From assembly GCA_964019165.1 (NCBI GenBank), contig OZ025282.1, forward strand, positions 10,576,229-10,640,228: a stretch of 64,000 nt of DNA, in the 5' to 3' direction. Made by a program: the position numbers and the translations under genes. Below, piece after piece: positions 36,201 to 64,000 of this stretch. Positions within the stretch are counted from its first letter, which is position 1, and every line of letters starts with the position of its first letter. Source of the stretch: Mastigias papua. Lineage: Eukaryota; Cnidaria; Scyphozoa; Rhizostomeae; Mastigiidae. The notes below the pieces were generated by a model. It did no database searches. It was not told the origin of the DNA and worked only from the letters and a program-made list of their open reading frames with translations.

Positions 36201-38170
36201 AAGGCTATAGCCTTCTGGCTTTAAGACTGCCAGAGTTAGTAGTGAGTGGACTCTAATTACATCAAATTTCAAAGGCTATAGTCTTACGTTGGGAGAAGTA
36301 ATGAGTCACTACAACCTGTATAGTAAATAAAAAGTGGGCTCAATTTTCATCAAATTTCCAAGGCTATGGTCTCACGGTTTGAGACAAAGTGAGTCAGCAA
36401 AATGTGGGCCCATTTGTCATGAAATTTTCAAGGCTATAACCTTTGGCTTTTAGGCAACCTAAGTTAGTAGAAAGTCCCCTTTATGTTTTATCAAGTTATA
36501 GCTTATAGTCTAACATTTTCAGACAAAATGATGTAGTAAAAAGTTGACGTGATTCTCATCAAACTTTGAAGGCTATAGACTTACATTTTGAGACAATATG
36601 AGTCATTAAAATCTGGGTTCATTTGTCATCAAATTTCCAAGGCTACTCTTTAGTGCCTAATAGACGTCCCCCCCCGCTAATTAATTTTTTCAAAATTTTC
36701 CAGCCAGGACATTCTTATTCCAACCCCCCCGGCTATTAAACTTTGATAAAATTTCCACCCAAGATTTCATGTACTTACAAACCTATTGCATTGCTGATTC
36801 GATAAATCATAATATTTTGTAGAAATTCCATTTTTAGAGTACTTTATTTTCCACTGCATTTATTCATTCATTTCGTGCTTTTTCTACAACTCATTGCCAT
36901 CACTTCCGCTACGCTAGCACTCAACTAAAATTACACGCTAGCATCACACTAGCATTCTATACCCCGTCTATTAAATTTAAGGCAAATTTCCAACCCCCCC
37001 GTTTATTCCAACCCCCCTGTTAATTAGGTTTTGGGGATTTTTCCAACCCCCCGAATATTCCAACCCCCCCTTCTATTAGGCACCAAAGAGTATAGTCTTA
37101 CGTTTTGATGCAAAATGAGTAAACAGTGGACCCAATTGTCATGAAACTTTCAAGGCTATAGCCTTTAGCCTCAAGACAAGCTGAGTAAATGAAAAGTGGG
37201 CTAAAGTTTCATCAAATTTCCATGGCTACAGTCTTACGTTTTGAGACAAAATGAGTCAGTAAAACCTGGACCCATTTGTCATGAAGTTTTCAAGGCTATT
37301 GTCCTTGGCTGTCAGACAGCCTAAGTTTTTAAATTGGGGGCTTATTTTGCAGCAAATTTCCAAGTCTATATTCTTACATTTTGAAAAGAACTGACTCAAT
37401 AGAAAGTGGGCTCATGTTTTCTCAAATTTCCAAGGCTATTTTTTTACGTTTTGAGGCAACCTGAGTTAGTAAAACGTGGGCTCATTTTGAATCGAATTTT
37501 CAAAGCAATAGTCTTACGTTTTGAGACAAAATGAGTCTGTAAAACGTGGACGCATTTGTCATGAAGTTTCCAAGGCTATAGCCTTACGTTTTGAAACAAA
37601 TTGAGTCAGTAAAAGGTGGGCTCGTGTTTTATCAAGTTTGCAAGGGTATAGCAGTATGTTGATGAGAAAAAATGAGTTAGTAAAAAGAGAACTTAAATGC
37701 CATCAACTTTTCAAGGTTATAGCCTTACATTTTGGAACATAAGGTGAGTTTGTGAAAGTGGACTCATTTTTCATCAAATTTCTATATCAAAATTCTTCTT
37801 CATCAAAATGACTATAGTCTTACGTTGCGAGAAAAAATGAGTCTGTAAAACGTGGATCCATTTGTTGTGAAGTTTCCAAGGCTACAGCCGTATGTTTTGA
37901 GACAAAGTGAATCAGTAAAAGGTGGGCTTAATGTTTAGCAAGTTTACAAGTCCATAGTCTTACGTTTTGAGACAAAATGAGTCAGCAAAAAGTGAACTTA
38001 AATGTCATCAAATTTTCAAGGCTATAGTCTTAGCTTTTGAGACAACCTGAGTTAGTAAACAGTGAGCTCATTTTTCATCAAATTTCCATAGTAGTCTTAC
38101 GTTTTGAGACAAAATGAGTCAGTAAAATGTAAACCGATTTTTCATGAAGTTTTCTAGGCTATAGCCTTGC
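33300..38170. repeat. Satellite-like tandem array, ~70-bp monomer, about 60 copies
   Basis: The monomer can be read as aaggctatagtcttacgttt, tgagacaaaatgagtcagta, aaaagtggactcatttttca, tcaaatttcc (70 bp). Copies follow head to tail without spacers, interrupted by one MITE (36646-37090). A higher-order period of about 981 bp (14 monomers) is visible: landmark variants at 34491 and 34603 recur at 35472 and 35583, and the second again at 36510 (927 bp on). Copies at the left edge (33.3-33.7 kb) are much more diverged than central ones. Not coding. Confidence 0.93.
36646..37090. mobile_element. MITE inserted in a satellite monomer, TA target duplication
   Basis: 445 bp with terminal inverted repeats ctctttagtgcctaatag / ctctttggtgcctaatag (one mismatch in 18). 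Flanked by TA at 36644-36645 and 37091-37092. Removing it and one TA rebuilds the monomer sequence ggctatagtctta exactly. Interior contains several 'ccaaccccccc' runs and no ORF. Confidence 0.9.
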
Positions 38171-38199
38171 AGTTGAGGTAAAATTGATCAAGGATAATT

Positions 38200-38985
38200 T
38201 TGGTTCGAAGTCGCTCACCTCTGATGTAATGCCAACGTTGCCGTTTTTGAGGCCTTACCCCCTCTCCTGCAACGAATCATAACAGAAGCCTCCACCTCCT
38301 CCTACCTTCACGTAACGAATCTAGTTGCCATCCTTCATAATTATGCTGTTGTTTCCTTTGTCAGTCAAATGAACATGTGAAACATACTTTCATTCAGTTG
38401 TGAGACGAGAAGAGGTACATTAGGTACAGGGAATCCGAAAGAAAGGGGTATTTGGATCTTCCTCTAGCCATTAGATCCCCCATGTTGGATTTTGATTCCT
38501 TTAGTCGGCTGGAGTTGATTGGTTTTACTTCATTGCAGCTTGATCTTCATTGTGCATGTGATGTAGTGTCTGAACTGATATGCAGGAAGCTGTCCAGTCT
38601 TGCATTTTCATTTCTCTATAAGGAGCTGCCGAGCTTGATTTCCAAGATGGAGATTCTTTGTGTTGGTATCCAACAGTATTTCATATTGATACATTCTACA
38701 CTAAGACTCTACACCAGATAATGGTACATATTAATTGTTTTCTTCAGTCCATAATGGCTCTAATATGTCCATAGCAAGGGTACTACATATGGTTAATGGT
38801 TCGCCAGGCAAGTCAAAACTATCAATATCAACTTCGTCAAATCATGACAACTCTGATTAATTAATAACAATTACTTAATTTCAATAAATTAATAACAATT
38901 ACTTCACTCACTTAAGTCCCCCTTCCCTCTGTTTTTCCTTACCGCTTCATAACCCTCCCCCCGGAGGTACAGACGTTACGTAACG
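38200..38985. other. Non-satellite insert between the two satellite blocks
   Basis: About 790 bp of unique-looking sequence with pyrimidine-rich stretches. The motif acgtaacgaat occurs near both ends (about 38313 and 38977). One open frame (38452-38721) without recognisable motifs. Origin unknown; it may be an inserted element. Confidence 0.4.
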
Positions 38986-39427
38986 AATGAATGGCCACTC
39001 ATTTCCATCGTTTTCCACTAAGGCTATAGCTTTACTCTCCGAGACGAAATACATAGAACAAAAATTCTCTCACTTTCATCAATTTACTAAGATAATAGCC
39101 TAATCTCTTCAGATAAAATCGATTGATTGAATTTGCTAAGTCTATAACCTTAGTTTTGAAGTAAAATTTATCAAGAAAAAACTGGTTCATTGTCACCACA
39201 TCACCAAAGCTAATGTCTTACTGTCTGAGACAAAATGCATTAAGTAAAGATTGCCTGAATTTCAGCAATTTACCAAGACTCTAACCTTACTTTTGAGATT
39301 AAATATGTGAGTAAAAGTGAACCCATTGTCACCAACTTTCAATGGTTGCAACCTTTCCTTTGAAATGAATTCGACCAAAAGAAGAATTGGTTCACTTTCA
39401 TCAAGTGCCAATCCTACAACCTTCATG

Positions 39428-39762
39428 ACTAATCCTCCCCCCGTTGTTAGTTTTTGAAACTTTTCCTAACCCCTCTAATTTATTCCAACCCTTAAATTTA
39501 TCTATTTTTGCAGTGAAATTGTGTTTGTTCTCAGGCACTATTTTCATTCACTTAGAGGCTAAACAGAAAGTTTTTTAATAATCGCTTACACTACAAATAA
39601 AAATTGTCTTTAGCTTGCATTTTATTCAGAATTAGTCAGTCTTGTTTAATTGTTTATTGCAGTATCCATGTGTTCTAATTCCCAATTCCCTTAATTGTTG
39701 TTTTTCAGAACATTTTCCAACTCCCATTATTTCCACTCCCCTGTTTATTGGGTACTCAATAG
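39428..39762. mobile_element. Degenerate relative of the C-run MITE
   Basis: Shares with 36646-37090 the order 'gactaatcctccccccgttgttag', 'ttttcctaacccc', 'tttattccaaccc' and the ending 'ccactcccctgtttattgggtactcaa'. It also interrupts satellite sequence. Boundaries are approximate. Confidence 0.6.
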
Positions 39763-40278
39763 TATTTGAGACAGAATACCAATCGAGTGAAAGTGGCCTC
39801 ATTTTCACTAATTTAGCAAGACTTCAATCATACTTTTGAGAGTAGACCAATTATTGAAAAGTAGATTCATTTTTATCTATTTCTCATAAATATAACCTTA
39901 CTTTCAGAGACGAAATAAATCGTGGTAAACGTGGGATCATTTTCATCACCATAAAAAGAGAAGTACGATGCATTCCGAGACAAAATCAATCAATAATAAA
40001 GTGGTTCTATTTTCATAAATTTATCAAGAGTGTTGCTTTACTTATAAGAGACAAAATCGATCAATAATAAAATGGTTCTATTTTCATAAATTCACCAACA
40101 GTATTGCTTTACTTGTAAAAGACAAAAATCAATCTATATTAAAGTGATTCTATTGTCATAAATCTACCAATAGTATTGCCTTACCTATAAGAGACAAAAT
40201 CGATCAATAATAAAATGGTTCTATTTTCATAAATTTACCAAGAGTATTGCTTTACTTGTAAGATACAAAAGCAAACTA

Positions 40279-40570
40279 GGGATCATTCAAAAAACACAGT
40301 AATGAAAAAGGTTGTCATTTTTAACCCCCTCCCATTCCCTATGTACCATCTTGTCACACTGGAGTTGATAGCCCTCTTTGTTGCGATTTGAGTACTTTTA
40401 GGAAGGCTTTATCAAAAACCGAAGAAGTAAAAACATTGCACTAAAATTTTTTTATGTTATGTAACAGAAGTAATTTGACACCCCACCCCTAGATTTGTCA
40501 TAACAGACTGTCGCAGAATTTGCACATAACCACCGACCCCCTACTGGAACGTATCTTTTGAATGACCCCC
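40279..40570. mobile_element. Second MITE type in satellite, TA target duplication
   Basis: 292 bp with inverted ends gggatcattcaaaa / gggggtcattcaaaa. TA on both sides (40277-40278, 40571-40572). Without it the flanks join as a normal diverged monomer. No coding capacity. Confidence 0.78.
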
Positions 40571-40785
40571 TAGTAAAATTTGGCTGATTTTCAGGAATTT
40601 ACCCGGGCTATATCATTCCGTTCTGGGACAAAATGAATTAAGTGTTGGATCATACTTTCATCAATTGAACTAGACTGTTAGGTTATGTTCTAAGATAAGA
40701 TATATCGGATAAACAGTGGGTTCACTTTCATTAATCTACCAAGGCCATAACATCACTTTCTGAAGCAAATTGAATCAAGTAAATA

Positions 40786-41095
40786 GAAGAGACAAAGTCA
40801 GCTCTAAAAAGATGGGGACAGCAACGATTAGTACGATGAGGGGGCGAGACCCTAGTTAAAATTTTGGAGCCACACTCTGTAGATTCTAGGAAAACGCCCT
40901 TTCTAAATTTTGAGAGGTACACCAAATGCAGAAAGAGAAAGAAAGATACAGTCATTGATATGCGAAATTTTTGAACGAATTTTTCAGGCATAAACATATT
41001 ATCATCTAAAAGTTTTTTGGGGGGAAAGCAAAGAGGGGCAAAATATTCCAGATGGGTTGGCGGGCAATGCCCCCCATGCTCCCCTAGCTTTGTGC
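40786..41095. mobile_element. Probable insertion interrupting the satellite
   Basis: About 300 bp of non-satellite sequence. It ends in the C-rich 'gggcaatgccccccatgctcccc' type tail seen at transposon ends in many invertebrates, after which satellite sequence resumes. No clear partner inverted repeat, so the boundaries and class are uncertain. Confidence 0.35.
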
Positions 41096-41785
41096 CAAGT
41101 GAACAGTAGACTCATTTTCATTAGTTTATCAATTTATAACTTTACTCCTGGCAGAAATGAATCTAATGAACAATGAGATCAGTCTCACCATTTCACCAAG
41201 ATTATACCCTATACCAGCAAGGTATGTACATGTGCATTTCACTTCTTTCTTCACCAATAGCAAAAAGATATGTAGAATACTTCTCTTTGTCTGCTTCTGA
41301 TACACAATTGCATGTGCTGCTTCCTCTCTTTCAAACAGCTGCAATATTCCCATTCGATAAATTCTTCTCTCCCACATGCAGAGGTGATAAGGCCATTTTG
41401 CTCCGACGCTATCAACTCCATTAAAAAATTAGAGAACCTTGAAAACTTGAATATTGCTCTACTTCTTAATCACTCAACCACTTCTGGTTTCATAAATACT
41501 TAGGCCATGTCAGACGAGAAAGCAAGCAATTTTAGCTGTTGATGTATCATGAAACTCAAGCCTGAAGAAATATCCACTCTTATGACAAACAACCTGGTAC
41601 AGCAGTTCAGCCATAGGTAATTTTATTGTCCTAACAACAATGCCAAGTCATGTCAACACACTTCAATGTCCTTTGGGACCATAAGCTGCATAACCTTACT
41701 TTTTGACACAAAATCAATCAGTGAAAAGTGGGATCATCTTCATCAATTCATCAAAGCTATAGCCTTACTTTTTGATCGGAAATCA

Positions 41786-43633
41786 AGAAAATGTAAAGAA
41801 GTGCTATTTTCAGTTTGCCAAAACCATTTCATAGTGTTTTGCGTTTGTAAATATTATTCTAATTATCACTGAAGGAGACTGCTACCACGTGCTTTTCCAA
41901 TCTTTCCATAAACTCCGAGGGGTCACTGTTCCACTTGTTATTCTTGTTGTAGTAGTGGAGAACTACGTATCAATAAGCATATTTGTAAAAGCCACAGGGT
42001 TGCTTTGCAAATCCAAGCTCCCTTCGTATCCTTTTGCAGCGGTTTGTTTGCACATGAGGCTGTTTACACGAAAGTGTTTGTTTGACCATGTACTGAAACT
42101 TTTCTAGTTTTCCATGACTTCAGTGATGAGATTTTATTAGGAATTTCCTAGCAAGAACGTTTGAGTTTGTACAACACAAGATCGACAAGCAGATACCAAA
42201 AACATACCCTATAGAATGGATAGATTAAAAAATCCATACAAATTAGATAAAAGACACCACGGGAATATGTGACTATTGGAATTTACACTTATGTAAACAT
42301 ATCGACTTTCTTTGGCCTGAAAAATCCAGTATTGAACTTTCTTAGCTTTTTGAGTAATCTAGCACTACATGCTAACAAACCACACTGGAATAAACGATCT
42401 ATATCTATCTTAGTACAAAGATATGTGGACAATATGTTTCATTTAAAAAAGTAATCGTCAATTTACAACCTATTTGTTTGCTGTCAAAGACAATTAAGTT
42501 TTTAGTTCCCATCAAGCAACATCTATGCTGTATTTGAGTATGTAACCAATAATGTTATTTTTTGATGCTTGCTATAAATTTAAAGTTTATGAACTGTTAT
42601 CTAATTTGTAAGGATCGCTATTACTTGCGTCAATGAAAATCTCTTCTCTAATCACAAATGACGCATGTGAGAAAATTTGACCCGTAAGTTTTGATTAGCA
42701 AACCATGAAGCCATATGTCATAGAAGTGAATTCAATGTTGCTGTGCCATCTTGGTTCCATACCATCACATTAAAATTCTAACATATAAGAAACTAGGATT
42801 TTGAAATAAGGATGTTTATCTTCTTATGTGTTGAAGTGTCATATCTGCAGACCTGTCTATCATAGATATGTACAGTAATTTTGTAGGGGCATCCATTGAA
42901 AAGGCTGAATTTATTTTTTTGATGCATAAAGAATGGCTCTGTTTTATAGGAACTTAGTTTGAATTTCAGGCTGAAAAGGTTCTTGGTGATTTCGAATTGC
43001 AGGCTTTTAGTAAATGAAGGTTCTTAGGGTCAGGTTTTTACTGCATCTGATATTGATGGTAAAGCTTGAAATACAAATAGTCTTTATCTTTATGATTTGG
43101 CAGTTTCAGGAACCACTTCCATTTGTAAATAAGGGACTTTTCTACTAAAAGAACTGTTGATATAACTAAACTAATCAATGACAGTTACCTTCAATTGGAA
43201 ACATTCATAGTTATAAATAAATAAATATATTACACTGTGAATCAGATTTCTGAAAAACATCAACATAGCTGAGAGCTAGGAAGAGCCTGTTAACGCAAAA
43301 ACAGCTGTGGAAGGCTTTTGTAGATATTGATGAACAGGAATATCATAAGTATGAAATAGCATGCCGAGAATAGAAAAGAACATACAAAAACTTGATTAAC
43401 CATGTACCTTTTAAAGTGATATTCATTATCAACAAGACCTCTCAGTTTATAGCTAACAAATACTATGTCAAACATTAATATTTATATATAATCATTTAAC
43501 AGAATGCTCTTTTAGTTATATCAACTAGTACAAAGCTAGATAGAAGGAAAATGACACTCCTTGAAAACCTAAAGTGCACTATAGATAATTGATCCTCACT
43601 GCTTAGGCAAATCTATGAAAGGTAAGCAAGAGT
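41786..43633. other. 3' flank of the coiled-coil gene, no gene seen
   Basis: AT-rich sequence with short open frames lacking recognisable motifs and no clear repeat structure. Confidence 0.5.
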
Positions 43634-60613
<16,980 letters not shown>

Positions 60614-60653
60614 TTATGTCTTTAAAAATTTCTTTATGATTGGAGCAATTTGA

Positions 60654-61950
<1,297 letters not shown>

Positions 61951-61952
61951 TG

Positions 61953-62343
61953 TACACATTTTTACGATATTATAGTCTATAAGGATATCAAGGCTGAAAT
62001 TCTCTGAAATGTAAGAATAATTTAAGAATAATGCGAGGCTCAAGCTCCATCATGGTTTAGATTTTTTGTTGATTTGAAGCTTGTTTTTAACAGACAAAAC
62101 AAGAGCGAACTTCATTTATCCTGTCTGGAACTCGCTGCACTATGATGCGACTCAGCAACTCTTCAGGGACTGTTAGTTAAAAACTATTTATTATACGAAT
62201 ATAGTATTTATGAGAATCAATGCTCAAAATCGCTAAAATATTTAAGACTAAGTTGAGAATAATATCAGGCTAAAAACAGAAAATATTTAAGATTATTGAG
62301 GCTTAGTGAAACATTAGGTATTCTTATAAAAAATGTATGTGTA
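61953..62343. mobile_element. MITE with TA target duplication (copy 2, diverged)
   Basis: Same orientation and order of motifs as 9038-9421 (aaggctgaaa, aggctcaa, gctagatttttt-like, aatgctcaaaatcgcta, ttaggtattcttataaa). Ends tacacattttta / tgtatgtgta are weakly inverted. The two copies clearly differ, so the insertions are old. Confidence 0.68.
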
Positions 62344-64000
62344 TATAAGCACTAAAATCATGCATATGTCGTTGCTATTCATATTTGAAATAAGATGGGT
62401 ATATTTTACAGGGAATTATTCTTAATATATATTTAAATGTAATAAGCATAGACTAATGTCTAAAACTGCATGTGATATTTCTGAAAACTGCTGCTTTTCT
62501 AAACTTAAACTCGTCGCATTGAGTTTGAAAGACAATCGAAACAGATTATGTAAATGGACGGCAATAATCGTTAAAAGCAATATGAACTTCCTTGGCATGG
62601 CGTGTGAAATGAGTCACAAATAGTGCGGCCTGAGTTGACGCAATACAGCTATGAAAAACAAGATGGGTAGTTTGGGAAAATATCATATATTCAAAAAGAA
62701 GAAAGGAAACAAGATTGGCAAAATACTATGGTGGTACAACCACACGGACAGTGAAAAAGACGTTTCCGAGCATTACAAATAAGTGCCTCACACTCTGAAC
62801 CAGATATGAGTAATCAAGCTTGTATAGAAAGTAAATCTTTTCTCTAAAATGTGACGAAATTGCTTCGTACTTTACGTTGAATAGCTGTATTCGTGTTTAT
62901 CCAAATTATTTTCGTCTTCTTTATCCCTCATCTTCGATTATGACAGCTTATTTATATGAAATAAGAAGTAGCATTGAGATCAAATTGGGTTTTTCTGAAG
63001 CGTTAGGCTGTCACTTGTATCGCAACTTTGTGCATAGTCACAGGGGTAAATTGTCAATGGCTGCATAAGGGGGTGTGACGTATAGATGTCCGAGGAAATG
63101 GCGGGTGTGGCTTACTTGATAAAAGGGCAAGGGCAGGCCGAGCCAAAAAACTGAAAACTGAGCCAAGAAGATTGGGACAAATAAAAAGAAACCCTTAATT
63201 CTATTCATCCATAAAACTTTACAATACTCTGGTTCAAAAAGTAGCAATGAAAGAGGGACAACCAAAATTATTGCACCGAAAACTCTATGGAGGGTTTTGA
63301 GGGGATACACCAAAACATTCCCACCAATTTCACTCTAGCATACTTATTATGGTAACTTTGATGTTACTTTACTTGGATGAAAATGGCTTTAGCAGTTTAT
63401 TTAGTTATGTCTCCCATGAGCAAATCATATCATAAAAAATTATTCTAAATGCAAATGTGCATAAAACATCAAAGTTTGGCATTCTTGGCGCCGAGACCAA
63501 GTGTCTAAAACAAACCCCATGGCAAAATAGGCGCATTGACTCATAAAGAAGTGGGCAGTAAATTCTCCTAACCCTCCTAACATAGTATCGCTGATGTGTC
63601 GTGTGCTTCAGAAAATTCGGACACAACAGCCATTTCACTGTAGCGATCACTAGTTCAATCACCAATGCCTCGCGTCCGGCCTTGCGTATCCTTATAATTT
63701 GTTAAAGTTGGACGAATGTTTGTTCAATCATCTTTTGAAAAATTGAATTTTGCAGGAAACACCTCTTGAAACTATATCACACACATGGTATTGTTTAGAG
63801 ACAAGGCCAGCAACACATAAAATTACAGGCATTCAATTTGTTTCAAAGCTGTAGAGAAGAGGCAGTGACGTTATTGGCGAATGAATTGGCATTTCACACT
63901 GTTTTCCTCTTGGGGATGCAGAAGTGCTCATGCGCTCAGAGGGAGGTGTAGTCTAGCAGCCCGCATGGTTGTACAGGCCTATGTAATTGGTAGTTCCTGC
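62344..64000. other. No supportable gene
   Basis: Only short frames without recognisable motifs; no clear repeats or RNA genes seen. Confidence 0.5.

Larger units (their letters stand above)
38990..41175. repeat. Diverged continuation of the 70-bp satellite
   Basis: Degenerate monomers (ctataaccttacttt...gagacaaaat...tcattttcatcaatttacc) continue with several insertions. A local block at about 39960-40270 holds five more uniform units (gttctattttcataaattta...tattgctttact), suggesting a separate later amplification. A further 1.5 monomers lie at about 41683-41785. Confidence 0.85.

Noticed and set aside
33300..38170. CRISPR-like array or coding repeat
   Set aside because: Units are contiguous 70-bp monomers without unique spacers, and stop codons occur in every frame.

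Overview
This is a stretch of animal (metazoan) nuclear genome: AT-rich DNA, genes broken into many short exons with GT-AG introns, long (TA)n tracts, a satellite-like tandem array, and several kinds of animal transposon. The extracellular-matrix gene and a Penelope-like element with hammerhead ribozymes fit an aquatic invertebrate. A cnidarian is my best guess, but the sequence alone does not settle it.

Region by region. 1-8.3 kb: no supportable gene, only small tandem repeats. 8.4-31.7 kb (+ strand): most of one large gene for a secreted or matrix protein. It has 29 well-supported exons (7,826 nt, about 2,607 codons) that encode 22 immunoglobulin domains, two thrombospondin type-1 domains and a C-terminal PLAC domain, the plan of the ADAMTS-like/papilin families. 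Its 5' end (signal peptide, start codon) is not found. Its introns hold a hAT-like MITE, a dead LINE tail and microsatellites. 31.7-33.3 kb: 3' flank. 33.3-41.8 kb: a large array of a ~70-bp monomer with higher-order structure. It is invaded by at least three short inverted-repeat elements, two of which left TA target duplications that can be read exactly because the array shows the empty site. 43.6-59.9 kb (- strand): a 13-exon gene for a 471-residue coiled-coil protein, convergent with the first gene; I cannot name it. Its introns carry a nearly identical head-to-head pair of Penelope-like element copies (49.7-52.7 kb), each with a hammerhead ribozyme; a full-length APE-type LINE with a 10-bp target duplication and one frameshift (53.4-56.9 kb); and a 1.1-kb element with ~30-bp terminal inverted repeats (57.4-58.5 kb). 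60.4-60.8 kb: a perfect 33-bp hairpin between two long (TA)n tracts. 61.9-62.3 kb: a second, diverged copy of a MITE also present at 9.0-9.4 kb. The rest shows nothing I can support.

The two genes are not obviously functionally linked. The most striking items are the paired hammerhead ribozymes, one lying in sense orientation inside an intron of the coiled-coil gene; the higher-order satellite, rich in TGAGTCA-type heptamers, between the two gene ends; and the 22-Ig protein, whose exons are almost all symmetrical phase 1-1 modules.
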